This document shows positions 45,522-53,724 of a stretch of 64,000 nt of DNA, piece by piece. The notes beneath the pieces are model-generated. The model was given only the letters and a program-made list of their open reading frames with translations, was not told where the DNA came from and did no database searches. Positions within the stretch are counted from its first letter, which is position 1; each line of letters begins with the position of its first letter. Source of the stretch: JBHJGP01 sp050331695 (GTDB lineage Bacteria > Pseudomonadota > Alphaproteobacteria > Geminicoccales > Geminicoccaceae); the NCBI GenBank assembly GCA_050331695.1, contig JBHJGP010000009.1, positions 62,001-126,000 of the forward strand, in the 5' to 3' direction. Both the position numbers and the translations under genes were made by a program.

Positions 45522-46280
45522 TCAAGGCTCGCCCATGCCGGGGGAAAGCCAGCCCATGTGCATGCCGCCGTCGAGACAGATCATCTGTCCGGTCACCGAA
45601 CGGGTCTCGATCAGAAAGCGCAAGGCGCGGGCCAAATCGTCCGGATCGACCGGGCGTCCAAGCGGTACCTGGCGTGCGCGTTTTGCGAAGCTGGGCTCCG
45701 AGCCGTCTGGAGGCTCCAGGAGAAAACCGGGGCCCACGGCATTCACCCGAGTCTCAGGCGCCAGGTCCCGGGCCAGCACTTGGGTAGCTCCCCAAAGCCC
45801 TGATTTTGACACGGCATAGCTCAGATAGCTGGCGGTCGGATTGATCGCCCGTTGATCGATCATGTTGACGATCTGGGCGTCGGCACCTTCCGGCACCTGC
45901 CTGGCGAAGGCCTGGGCCAGTTCAATCGGCGCCTCCAAATTGAGCTTTTGGTGCCGGCGAAAGCGGTCCCTTGACCAGCCCTCCAGCCGGTCGAATTCGA
46001 AGATTGCGGCATTGTTGACCAAAAGATCCAGAGGCCCGATCGCGGCAGACGCGTCCTCCACCAATCGGCCCACGGGCGTTTCGCCGGTCAGGTCGGTCGC
46101 TAGGGCAACGGCGCGACCGCCCAGCGCCTTGATCTCGGCCACGGTGGCTTCGGCCTCAGCCTGGGAGCGGTGATAGTGGATGCAGACGCCAAAGCCGAGG
46201 CGGGCCAGTTCCAGCACCATGATCCGCCCCAGGCGCTTGGCGCCTCCGGTCACCAGTGCCGCTCTTCGTTGATCCGCCAT
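45522..46280 (-). CDS. SDR reductase, pteridine/dihydromonapterin-reductase-like (FolM type)
   Basis: The ATG at 46280 (GGAGAG ribosome site) gives 252 residues. The cofactor motif is TGGAKRLGRIMVLEL, with the GxxKRxGR form seen in pteridine reductases and FolM, then NNAAIFEFD, and the active-site YLSYAVSK. RVNAVGPGFLLEP follows. It probably reduces a pterin using NADPH, but a general SDR role is possible. It is convergent with the LpoA-like gene and followed 16 bp upstream by alkB. Confidence 0.82.
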   Translation of the reverse strand: MADQRRAALVTGGAKRLGRIMVLELARLGFGVCIHYHRSQAEAEATVAEIKALGGRAVALATDLTGETPVGRLVEDASAAIGPLDLLVNNAAIFEFDRLEGWSRDRFRRHQKLNLEAPIELAQAFARQVPEGADAQIVNMIDQRAINPTASYLSYAVSKSGLWGATQVLARDLAPETRVNAVGPGFLLEPPDGSEPSFAKRARQVPLGRPVDPDDLARALRFLIETRSVTGQMICLDGGMHMGWLSPGMGEP

Positions 46281-46342
46281 GCGCTCTCCTGGTCCGATCT
46301 CGCCGTTCGCCGAACGGAACGGCATGGTTTAGACCCAGGGAA

Positions 46343-46933
46343 TTATCCGTCCGGCTCGAGCCATCGATAGGTCAAATTGATCCGCGGCCCGACCGGCTTT
46401 TTCGTTTTCGGTAATTGGTGCCGCCAATGAGCCTGGCAGGATCCGCCCATCAGCAGACATGAGCCTGACGGCAGATCGAGGTCTATTCGCGGCGTGGCGC
46501 GTTTTTTGTGCTTGAAGCTGAACCGGCGGACCGCACCGAAGGAGATGCTGGCGATCACCGGCTCCGGCCCCAAAACGACCTCGTCGTCGCTGTGCCAACC
46601 CATGCCGTCGGCGCCGTCACGATAGAGGTTCAACAGAACACTGTTGAAGTGGTGATTGGCGCGGCGTTCGACGATGTCGTGGATGGCTCGGACCACTAGC
46701 GGCATCGCCTTCGCCGGGTGATTGACCCCGCTATAGGCGTAAGCGCCATCACCGAACCAGGCCGTCAGGCGAGGCAGTTTCTGTCTCTTGCCAAAGAAGC
46801 TCGCATATTCCTGGTGCCAGTCGATCTCGCTTTCTAGCCTTTCGCGGAACGCCTCCGCCTCATCCAGCGCGAACAAGCCCTCTTCGAGATAAGCCCAGCC
46901 ATCCAAGGGCAGAAGGTTGGTCTTCTCCGCCAT
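46343..46933 (-). CDS. alkB: AlkB-type 2-oxoglutarate/Fe(II) dioxygenase
   Basis: The 196-residue protein has the iron triad H114-x-D116 (MGWHSDDE) and a distal His172 in HWRHQLPK. The 2-oxoglutarate-binding RINLTYR carries Arg184 and Arg190, and NSVLLNLYRDGADGMGWHSD is the family core. It should remove methyl adducts such as 1-meA and 3-meC from nucleic acids. The layout resembles the ALKBH2/3-like bacterial branch more than E. coli AlkB. Confidence 0.93.
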   Translation of the reverse strand: MAEKTNLLPLDGWAYLEEGLFALDEAEAFRERLESEIDWHQEYASFFGKRQKLPRLTAWFGDGAYAYSGVNHPAKAMPLVVRAIHDIVERRANHHFNSVLLNLYRDGADGMGWHSDDEVVLGPEPVIASISFGAVRRFSFKHKKRATPRIDLDLPSGSCLLMGGSCQAHWRHQLPKTKKPVGPRINLTYRWLEPDG

Positions 46934-47058
46934 GTTTCGAACTCGTCAACGCTGCCGGTGGTGCTTCGGGTCCCGCCATGCTACCCAGAAACGCGGTAGA
47001 ACGAGAAGATGGGACCTGGTCCAGACACAAGCGACCGGGACGGGAGGCGGCCTTGAAC

Positions 47059-47610
47059 ATGATCGCCGCGACCATTCAGGCGCTGGCCCTGGTCAACCAG
47101 GGGGTCGCCACGGTCGGGCGTTGGATCGCAACCGTCTTCATCGCCATCATGCTGTTCATCATCGTGATCGCGGTTTTCTTCCGCTACGGGCTGAACAATT
47201 CCCTGCCCTGGCCCGAGGACGTCAGCCTGATGATGGCGATCTGGATGACCTTCTCGGTGGCTCCGATCGCCTATCGCGCCGGCACCCATGTGGCGCTTGA
47301 CACCTTGTCCTCGCGGATCAAAGGCCGGGCCGCCGAGGTGTTGCGGATCGCGACCCACGCTTTGATCATGATCTTGTTGCTCGTGATGATCTGGGAAAGC
47401 TGGGGCTTCGTCGAGCGCGGGTTTCGCATTCGCGCCAACACGGTTCCGGTGCAGATGGGCTGGGTCTATCTGATCCTGCCCATGAGCTTCATCGCCATGG
47501 TCCTGGTGGGCATCGAACTCTCGCTTCGCGCCGTCGTCGCGCTGATCCGGCCCACCCATGAACTCGCCCGTCAGCCGGAGGTTTATCTGGGGGCCGCACC
47601 GGCCGACTAA
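47059..47610 (+). CDS. TRAP transporter small permease (DctQ)
   Basis: The ATG at 47059 gives 183 residues; a TTG six bases upstream is better spaced from GGGAGG and may be used instead. The protein has four membrane helices (IATVFIAIMLFIIVIAVFFRYG, SLMMAIWMTFSVAPIAYR, ALIMILLLVMIWESWGF, YLILPMSFIAMVLVGIEL). That is the DctQ pattern, which docks the binding protein to DctM. It precedes the large permease by 24 bp. Confidence 0.92.
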   Translation: MIAATIQALALVNQGVATVGRWIATVFIAIMLFIIVIAVFFRYGLNNSLPWPEDVSLMMAIWMTFSVAPIAYRAGTHVALDTLSSRIKGRAAEVLRIATHALIMILLLVMIWESWGFVERGFRIRANTVPVQMGWVYLILPMSFIAMVLVGIELSLRAVVALIRPTHELARQPEVYLGAAPAD

Positions 47611-47634
47611 TCGAGCTCGAAAAGGAGCCGCACC

Positions 47635-48924
47635 TTGTCTTTGTGGTTTTTCTGGCTGTTCCTACTGCTCCTCGGCTGCGGCGTACCCGTTTTCTTCGTG
47701 CTCCTCCTGGCACCGGGCATCAGCCTGTTCATCGCCGGCCAGACCCAGTTCTACGCCCAGATCCTGAGCCGTCTTTACAACGGCATGTACTCCTTCCCGC
47801 TGATGGCGATCCCGTTCTTCATCCTGGCGGGCGAGCTCATGAACTCGGGCGGCATCACCCTAAGCCTGGTCCGCTTCGCCCAATCGCTGATCGGCCACGT
47901 CCGGGGCGGCCTGGCGCAAGTCAACATCCTGACGTCAATCCTGTTCGCTGGTCTCTCAGGCTCGGCCGTGGCCGACACCTCGGCGCTGGGCTCGATGCTG
48001 ATCCCGGCGATGGAAAAGCAGGGCTACAGCCGCAAATTCTCAGCCGCCGTGACGGCGGCGTCGTCGGTGATCGGGCCGATCATCCCGCCTTCCGGGATCA
48101 TGATCATCTACGCCTTCATCATCAAAGAGGTGTCGCCCGCGGCCCTGTTCGCCGCCGGCATCGTGCCGGGGCTCCTAGTCGGTTTCGGCCTGATGCTGAT
48201 GACCAGTTATATCGCCCGCAAGCGCGACTATCCGGTCGCCAGTCGCCGCGCCACCTGGGGTGAGACGGCCGGCACCTTTAAGGGCGCCTTTTTGCCGCTG
48301 CTGACCCCGATCATCATCCTGGGCGGCATCCTCGCCGGTATCTTCACGCCGACGGAAGCCGCGGGCGTCGCAGCGTTCTATGCCCTGATCCTCAGCGTTT
48401 TCGTACTGCGCACGGTGACCTTTGCCGAATTGCCCCAGGTATTCTACCGGGCGGCCGTCTCCTCGGGCGTCATCATGCTGCTGGTCGGTGCCGCCGTCGC
48501 CTTCGCCTGGGTGGTGACCGTCTCGGGCGCGCCCCGGCAGATCACCGCCTTTATTCTCGGCATCAGCGAGAACCCCTATCTGCTCCTATTCCTGATCAAC
48601 ATCATGCTGTTGTTCATCGGCATGTTTTTGGATGCGGGCCCGGCCATTCTGATCCTGGGTCCAATCCTGTCGCCGATCATGGCCCAGCTCGGCGTACACC
48701 CGCTCCATTTCGCCATCATCATGTGCGTGAACGTCACGGTCGGACTGGCAACCCCGCCCATGGGTCTGGAGCTGTTTACGGCCGCTAGCATCTCCAAGGA
48801 AAAGGTCGAAGCCATAGCCCGCGAGCTGTTGCCGTTCCTCGCCATCGAGATCGCTGTGATCTTTCTTCTGACCTACGTGCCGGCGCTCTCCATGACCGTG
48901 CCGCGCTTGCTTGGCTGGGCGTGA
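47635..48924 (+). CDS. TRAP transporter large permease (DctM)
   Basis: The 429-residue protein is almost entirely hydrophobic, as expected for the 12-helix DctM subunit of the ion-driven importer. It has GELMNSGGITLSLVRFAQSLIGHVRGGLAQVNILTSILFAGLSGSAVADTSALG and IIPPSGIMIIYAF. The start is a TTG after AAAGGAGCCGCACC. It precedes the binding protein gene. Confidence 0.95.
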   Translation: MSLWFFWLFLLLLGCGVPVFFVLLLAPGISLFIAGQTQFYAQILSRLYNGMYSFPLMAIPFFILAGELMNSGGITLSLVRFAQSLIGHVRGGLAQVNILTSILFAGLSGSAVADTSALGSMLIPAMEKQGYSRKFSAAVTAASSVIGPIIPPSGIMIIYAFIIKEVSPAALFAAGIVPGLLVGFGLMLMTSYIARKRDYPVASRRATWGETAGTFKGAFLPLLTPIIILGGILAGIFTPTEAAGVAAFYALILSVFVLRTVTFAELPQVFYRAAVSSGVIMLLVGAAVAFAWVVTVSGAPRQITAFILGISENPYLLLFLINIMLLFIGMFLDAGPAILILGPILSPIMAQLGVHPLHFAIIMCVNVTVGLATPPMGLELFTAASISKEKVEAIARELLPFLAIEIAVIFLLTYVPALSMTVPRLLGWA

Positions 48925-48971
48925 ACTGCCACTAGTTTGGCGATGACTTTCATCAGGGAGGGATGAACGAA

Positions 48972-50006
48972 ATGCGCAAAGCAACGTTCTTCGGTGCCGT
49001 CGGTCTGGCGGCGCTGATGACCGCGGCCGGCGTGGCCGAAGCTCAGGAAAAAACCATCAAAATCGGTTTCTTGGGCAGCCAGGACGACGAGGATTTCGAC
49101 GGCTCCATGGTCTTCAAGGACTATGTGGAATCAAGATCGCAGGGGACGATCGCGGTCGAGATCTATCCCAACGCCACTTTCTGCGGCAATTTCCGGGAGT
49201 GCGTTGAAGGCGTTCAGGCGGCAACCCTCGAGGTTACCATCTCGACCATCGGCGGCTTCGGTAACCTGTTCCCGGCGGGCCAGGTCCTGGACCTTCCCTA
49301 CATGCTGCGGGACGCCCGGGTCGCCGAATGCGTCTTTGACGGACCGTTCGTCACTGAGCTGCGCGACGCGGTCCTGGAGGACGGCCTGCAGATGCGGCTG
49401 ATGGCGATCGGCAATACAGGCGGTTGGCGCAACTTCGCCACCGTAAACAAGCAGATCACCACGCCGGAGGACGTCGCCGGCCAGAAGATCCGAACCATTC
49501 CCGCCGACATCCAACAGGAATTGGTCCGCCAGCTCGGCGGCAATCCGACGGCAGTCGCCTGGCCCGAGGTCTACACCTCGCTCGCCACGGGCGTGGTCGA
49601 GGGCACCAAGAACGGCATCACCGACATCGTCAATATGAACTTCCAGGATCACCTCAACTTCATGACCCTCGACGGCCATGCCTACATGGCGGCGCTGTGG
49701 TGGATCTCGGAGGATTTCTGGCAGGGTCTGAGCGATGCGGAGAAGCGGATCGTCTATGACGGCTTTCAACATCTGAAGACCGTGACCCGGGCCTTTCCGA
49801 TGAGGAACGCGATCGAAGCCTACCAGGCCTTCGAGGAAGCGGGCGGCACCATCTACGCGCCGACGCCTGACGAAAAAGCCGTGTTCCAAGAAGCAGCCGG
49901 CGGCATGAGGGACTGGTACATCGAACAGTTCGGCGAGGAGTGGCTGACCAAATACCAAGACGCCATTTCGACCTGTGAGCAGGAGATCGACGCCGAGCTC
50001 GGCTGA
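48972..50006 (+). CDS. TRAP transporter substrate-binding protein (DctP)
   Basis: The ATG at 48972 is set by spacing from GGGAGGG; the ATG at 48963 is too close to it. The signal peptide ends near AEAQ. The mature part has the DctP order, with NFRECVEGVQAATLEVTIST, DVAGQKIRTIPADIQQELVRQLGGNPTAVAWPEVYTSLATGVVEG, and the closing helix EEWLTKYQ. It binds an organic acid and hands it to DctQM. The ligand is unknown; the arginine in QKIRT contacts carboxylates in the family. Cys residues (CGNFREC, CEQE) could form disulfides. Confidence 0.93.
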   Translation: MRKATFFGAVGLAALMTAAGVAEAQEKTIKIGFLGSQDDEDFDGSMVFKDYVESRSQGTIAVEIYPNATFCGNFRECVEGVQAATLEVTISTIGGFGNLFPAGQVLDLPYMLRDARVAECVFDGPFVTELRDAVLEDGLQMRLMAIGNTGGWRNFATVNKQITTPEDVAGQKIRTIPADIQQELVRQLGGNPTAVAWPEVYTSLATGVVEGTKNGITDIVNMNFQDHLNFMTLDGHAYMAALWWISEDFWQGLSDAEKRIVYDGFQHLKTVTRAFPMRNAIEAYQAFEEAGGTIYAPTPDEKAVFQEAAGGMRDWYIEQFGEEWLTKYQDAISTCEQEIDAELG

Positions 50007-50020
50007 TCTTTTGTCCGTTT

Positions 50021-50040
50021 GGGCGGGCGGAAGCCCGCCC
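50021..50040. terminator. Hairpin after the TRAP operon
   Basis: GGGCGGGC and GCCCGCCC form an 8-bp stem closing a GGAA loop, 15 bp after the dctP stop. TCCATGG follows, not a T-run, so it may be a factor-assisted terminator or an mRNA-protecting structure. It could also end the opposing lacI transcript. Confidence 0.55.
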
Positions 50041-50100
50041 TCCATGGTATTGGGGTCAGAGTGCCGCCCTTGAGAGGTCTGGCCGGCTAGTTTCGGGCCA

Positions 50101-51117
50101 CTAGCCGGGAGATGCGGTTGAGGCCCGGACGATCAATGACGTTGACCACAGCACCTGGAGTTCGTCGATCGGCTTGCCGTTGACCCGTTCCAACAGCATC
50201 CGGGCGATTTGGCGCCCGGCGTTGCGCAACGGTTGATCGACGGTGGTGAGCGCCGGGCTCAGATCGTTGGGTCCAAACCCCTCGACATGGTCGTCATGGG
50301 AAATGATCGAGACATCCCGCGGCACTGATAGGCCGCTCTCGGCGATCGCGCGGTAGACCCCTTTGGCCGTGAAGATGCCGGCGCACAGGATGGCGGTCGG
50401 CGGCGCGGCTTTAAGGAAGAGACGCCGGGCCTCGGCGAACCCCCATTCCTCCGTCATCGGACCGCTGATCACCAGATCGGAAGACAGTTTCAGGCCGGCT
50501 TTACGATGGGCGTTGCGATAGCCCGCAAAGCGATGGCTGGCGAAGGTGAACTCGGGCAGGCCGTTCAAAAACGCGACCCGGCGATGACCCAACCTTATCA
50601 GATGCTCGGTGGCGGCGAAGAAGCCGCCCTCATTGTCGATATCGAGCCAGGCATAGTCGGCATCGACGTCGGTGCGGCCGTGGGCAACGAACGGCATGCC
50701 CGACTTGGCGAGATAGGCGACCCTCTCGTCCCGCCGGCGCATCTCGGCGACGATCAATCCGTCGACCCGGCCACCGCCGACGAAGCGACGATAGGAGATG
50801 AGCTCCGTCTTGCTCGTGGCGAGACCGATCACGACATCGATGCCCGCGGTCTCCATATGGTCGCCGATGCCGGAAACAAAGGCTTGGAAATAGGGGTCGA
50901 TCAACGGATTGGCGCGCGGCGGATAGATGATGCCGACCAGTTCGGTTCGGCCCGTGGCCAGGCGCTTGGCGATCGGATTGGGCCGATAGCCCAATTGCCG
51001 CGCGGCCGCGACCACCCGTGCACGGGTCTTCTCGCTGACCTCCGGATAGCCGTTCAACGCTCGACTGACCGTTGTTTGCGAGAGACCAAGATGTCTCGAA
51101 AGACTCTTCAGGTCCAT
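50101..51117 (-). CDS. LacI-family transcriptional regulator of the alpha-glucoside operon
   Basis: The ATG at 51117 gives 338 residues. The helix-turn-helix is at the N-terminus (MDLKSLSRHLGLSQTTVSRALNGYPEVSEKTRARV), followed by the hinge YRPNPIAKRLA and a periplasmic-binding-protein-type ligand domain (LVGIIYPPRANPLIDPYFQAFVSGIGDH). It is divergent from the sugar ABC operon. Two perfect 12-bp palindromes occur in the shared upstream region and its own promoter contains one, so autoregulation and operon repression are likely. The ligand is presumably an alpha-glucoside such as trehalose, sucrose or maltose. Confidence 0.93.
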   Translation of the reverse strand: MDLKSLSRHLGLSQTTVSRALNGYPEVSEKTRARVVAAARQLGYRPNPIAKRLATGRTELVGIIYPPRANPLIDPYFQAFVSGIGDHMETAGIDVVIGLATSKTELISYRRFVGGGRVDGLIVAEMRRRDERVAYLAKSGMPFVAHGRTDVDADYAWLDIDNEGGFFAATEHLIRLGHRRVAFLNGLPEFTFASHRFAGYRNAHRKAGLKLSSDLVISGPMTEEWGFAEARRLFLKAAPPTAILCAGIFTAKGVYRAIAESGLSVPRDVSIISHDDHVEGFGPNDLSPALTTVDQPLRNAGRQIARMLLERVNGKPIDELQVLWSTSLIVRASTASPG

Positions 51118-51145
51118 TTTCGTTCTGCTCAGACCTCCCGAGTAA

Positions 51146-51174
51146 AATGTCAAAGCGCTTTGAGAAATTGTCAA
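51146..51174 (-). promoter_or_regulatory. lacI-type regulator promoter with operator in spacer
   Basis: On the minus strand, TTGACA (51174-51169) is a perfect -35. Seventeen bases later lies GACATT (51151-51146), a weak -10. The 12-bp operator fills most of the spacer, so repressor bound there would exclude polymerase. Confidence 0.55.
51151..51162. promoter_or_regulatory. LacI-family operator O1
   Basis: CAAAGCGCTTTG is a perfect 12-bp palindrome and is followed by AGAA, as is the second copy. The central CG step is typical of LacI/GalR-family operators. The site is 34 bp from the regulator start. Confidence 0.75.
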
Positions 51175-51244
51175 TGGGCAGCGTCACGACTGTTGGCGTC
51201 GGAACGGACCCATACCGAGCGGGTTTAAATCTGCGAGAAACGTC

Positions 51245-51273
51245 TTGACGGAACCAAGCAAAGAACGAATGCT
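51245..51273 (+). promoter_or_regulatory. Candidate promoter of the sugar ABC operon
   Basis: TTGACG (51245-51250) and AATGCT (51268-51273) are separated by 17 bp. The -10 is weak (3 of 6). Operator O2 starts 5 bp downstream, covering the expected start site. Confidence 0.5.
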
Positions 51274-51277
51274 GGCC

Positions 51278-51289
51278 CAAAGCGCTTTG
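51278..51289. promoter_or_regulatory. LacI-family operator O2
   Basis: CAAAGCGCTTTG repeats exactly and lies 57 bp before the ATG of the binding-protein gene. The centres of O1 and O2 are 127 bp apart, close to twelve helical turns, so looping is possible. Confidence 0.75.
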
Positions 51290-51345
51290 AGAAGCCGCTC
51301 CGATCAGGTTCGAGAAGCGTGAACGAAGCTTCATGGGAGGTTTGG

Positions 51346-52617
51346 ATGAGGATCAAACGCACGTTTGCCTCGGCACTGCTTGCAACCACAGCGATTGCTG
51401 GCTTGAGTGCCGCTGACGCCGCCGAGCTTGCGATCGTTTCCGGCGCGGTCGGCAACGATCTCGAGGTTCTGCGCGATCATCTGGATCAATTCGAGGAACA
51501 GTCCGGACACACGGTCGAGATCGTCTCGATGCCGCCCTCGACCACCGATCAGTTTGGCCAGTACAAGCTCTGGCTTTCTGCACAAAATGCCGACATCGAC
51601 GTCTACCGCGTCGACGTGATTTGGGCACCCCAGCTGGACACTCATTTGGTCGACCTGACCGATCATGTCCAAGACGTGATCGGCGACCATTTCGAGCCCA
51701 TCGTCGAATCCCAGACGGTGGAAGGCCGCCTGGTCGCGCTGCCCATGTTCACGGATGCGCCGGCGCTTTTCTATCGCTCCGACCTTCTCGAGAAGCATGG
51801 CCGCGAGGTTCCCACAACCTGGCCCGAAATGGCCGAAACCGCGCAAATCGTCATGGATGCCGAGCGGGCCGAGGGTAATGACGACATCTGGGGCTTCGTG
51901 TTCCAGGGCGCGGCCTATGAGGGACTTACCTGCGACGCGCTCGAATGGGTCAAGTCGAACGGCGGCGGCCAGATCGTCGAGGCCGACGGTGAAATCTCGA
52001 TCAACAATGAGAAGGCGGCCGAAGCGCTGGACATGGCGGCCAGCTGGGTCGGCACGATCGCGCCGGAAGGTGTTCTGTCCTACAAGGAAGAAGATTCCCG
52101 CGGCGTCTGGCAGACCGGCAACGCCGTCTTCATGCGCAACTGGCCCTACGCCTACAGCCTGAGCCAGGGCGAGGACAGCGCGGTCAAGGGCAAGTTCGAC
52201 GTGACCACCCTGCCCGTCGGTCCCAGCGGTGAAAGCAGCGCCGCGACGCTCGGCGGCTGGAACCTGGCGGTGTCGAACTACTCGCCGAACCAGGAAGCTG
52301 CGATCGAGATGGTCAAGTTCCTGGCAAGCGAGGAGATCCAAAAGGACCGGGCGCTGCGCTCTTCCAAACTGCCGACCATCAAGTCGCTCTACGAGGATAA
52401 GGATATCGCGGCAGATGCGCCGATCATTCCCCAGTGGCAGGAGGTGTTCTTGAACGCGGTGCCGCGCCCCTCGGCGCCCACCAAGCGCGCTTATAATGAG
52501 GTCTCCAACGAGTTCTGGACCGCCGCCCACGCAACGCTGTCCGGCAATGGCAGCGCCGCCGAAAACCTTGACGCGCTCGAAAGCAAACTGAGAAGACTTC
52601 GCGGTCGCGGCTGGTAA
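51346..52617 (+). CDS. thuE: ThuE-like trehalose/alpha-glucoside ABC substrate-binding protein
   Basis: The ATG at 51346 follows GGGAGG; an in-frame start at 51319 would lie too far upstream. The 423-residue protein has a signal peptide (cleavage near DAAE) and a family-1 sugar-binding body: ELAIVSGAVGNDLEVLRDH, VDVIWAPQLDTHLVDLTD, LPMFTDAPALFYRSDLLEKHG, YEGLTCDALEWVKSNGGG and RGVWQTGNAVFMRNWPYAY. This series is the ThuE pattern for trehalose, maltose and sucrose. It leads the operon, and a hairpin follows. Confidence 0.88.
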   Translation: MRIKRTFASALLATTAIAGLSAADAAELAIVSGAVGNDLEVLRDHLDQFEEQSGHTVEIVSMPPSTTDQFGQYKLWLSAQNADIDVYRVDVIWAPQLDTHLVDLTDHVQDVIGDHFEPIVESQTVEGRLVALPMFTDAPALFYRSDLLEKHGREVPTTWPEMAETAQIVMDAERAEGNDDIWGFVFQGAAYEGLTCDALEWVKSNGGGQIVEADGEISINNEKAAEALDMAASWVGTIAPEGVLSYKEEDSRGVWQTGNAVFMRNWPYAYSLSQGEDSAVKGKFDVTTLPVGPSGESSAATLGGWNLAVSNYSPNQEAAIEMVKFLASEEIQKDRALRSSKLPTIKSLYEDKDIAADAPIIPQWQEVFLNAVPRPSAPTKRAYNEVSNEFWTAAHATLSGNGSAAENLDALESKLRRLRGRGW

Positions 52618-52648
52618 GCGCACCGGCCTGCCCATGCCTACCTAATCC

Positions 52649-52674
52649 GAGGGGCGGCCCCGAGGCTGCCCCTC
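52649..52674 (+). other. Intercistronic 11-bp hairpin between binding protein and permease
   Basis: GAGGGGCGGCC and GGCTGCCCCTC pair over 11 bp (one G-U) around a CCGA loop. It lies 32 bp after the binding-protein stop, has no T-run and precedes two permease genes. Such stem-loops protect the upstream mRNA from 3' exonucleases and raise binding-protein yield over permease. Confidence 0.65.
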
Positions 52675-52719
52675 GCAAGAACTAGGTCTCAATCGACCCT
52701 CGCTCGAGGACGATGCCCA

Positions 52720-53724
52720 ATGGCCACCAAAACCCAGGCCCCCGTCGCCATAGCCAGCGCCACAGTACCGGCAAAAAGCACCGCTCGATCCGGCGGCTCC
52801 CAGCTCACCCGCGATAAGGTCCGCGCCGCCTGGCTCTTCCTGTCGCCGATGATCATCGTGCTTCTGGCGGTTGCCGGTTGGCCGTTGCTTCGAACGATTT
52901 GGCTCGGCTTCACCGATGCCCGGATCGACACCATCTCCGAAGCGAGTTTCATCTGGTTCGGCAACTATCTGGACTATATCGACTATGGCGACGGCGAGGG
53001 CGAATGGTTCGGAGTCCTGGTCGACCCGCTGTGGTGGAAGGCGGTCTGGAACACGATCTGGTTCACGGCCGTCTCCGTGACCCTCGAGACTTTGTTGGGC
53101 CTGATTGTGGCCCTGGTTCTCAACGCCAACTTTCCCGGCCGTGGCATCGTGCGGGCGGCCATTCTGGTGCCCTGGGCAATCCCAACGATCGTGTCAGCCA
53201 AGATGTGGGCGTGGATGATGCACGATCAGTTCGGCATCCTAAACGACCTGCTGCTCACCATCGGTGTGATCTCCGCGCCGGTCGCCTGGACCGCGTCGCC
53301 CGATACCGCCATGCTTGCGGTCATCATCGTCGACGTTTGGAAAACAACGCCCTTCATGGCCCTGCTGATCCTGGCCGGTCTGCAAATGCTTCCGGGTGAT
53401 GTTTACGAGGCGGCCAAGGTCGACGGCGTTCATCCGGTCAAAGTGTTCTTCAAGGTGACGCTGCCTTTGGTCCGGCCGGCGATCATGGTCGCTGTCATCT
53501 TCCGCGCGCTCGACAGTCTGCGCATCTTCGACCTGATCTACGTGCTGACACCGAACAATGAGCAGACCATGACCATGTCGGTCTACGCCCGACAGCAATT
53601 GTTCGACTTCGACAAGTTCGCCGAAGGCAGCGCCGCGTCGACGATGCTGTTCCTGATCATCGCCTTCATCACCATCGTCTATATCAAGGTCGGACGGCTC
53701 AACCTGGCGGGAGATGACCGATGA
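52720..53724 (+). CDS. thuF: Sugar ABC transporter permease (ThuF/MalF type)
   Basis: The 334-residue protein has a hydrophilic N-terminus, six helices and the ABC-permease loop EAAKVDGVHPVKVFFKVTLPLVRPAIMVA, the EAA motif that couples to the ATPase. It pairs with the following permease. ATG overlap with the next gene is 4 bp (ATGA). Confidence 0.92.
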   Translation: MATKTQAPVAIASATVPAKSTARSGGSQLTRDKVRAAWLFLSPMIIVLLAVAGWPLLRTIWLGFTDARIDTISEASFIWFGNYLDYIDYGDGEGEWFGVLVDPLWWKAVWNTIWFTAVSVTLETLLGLIVALVLNANFPGRGIVRAAILVPWAIPTIVSAKMWAWMMHDQFGILNDLLLTIGVISAPVAWTASPDTAMLAVIIVDVWKTTPFMALLILAGLQMLPGDVYEAAKVDGVHPVKVFFKVTLPLVRPAIMVAVIFRALDSLRIFDLIYVLTPNNEQTMTMSVYARQQLFDFDKFAEGSAASTMLFLIIAFITIVYIKVGRLNLAGDDR

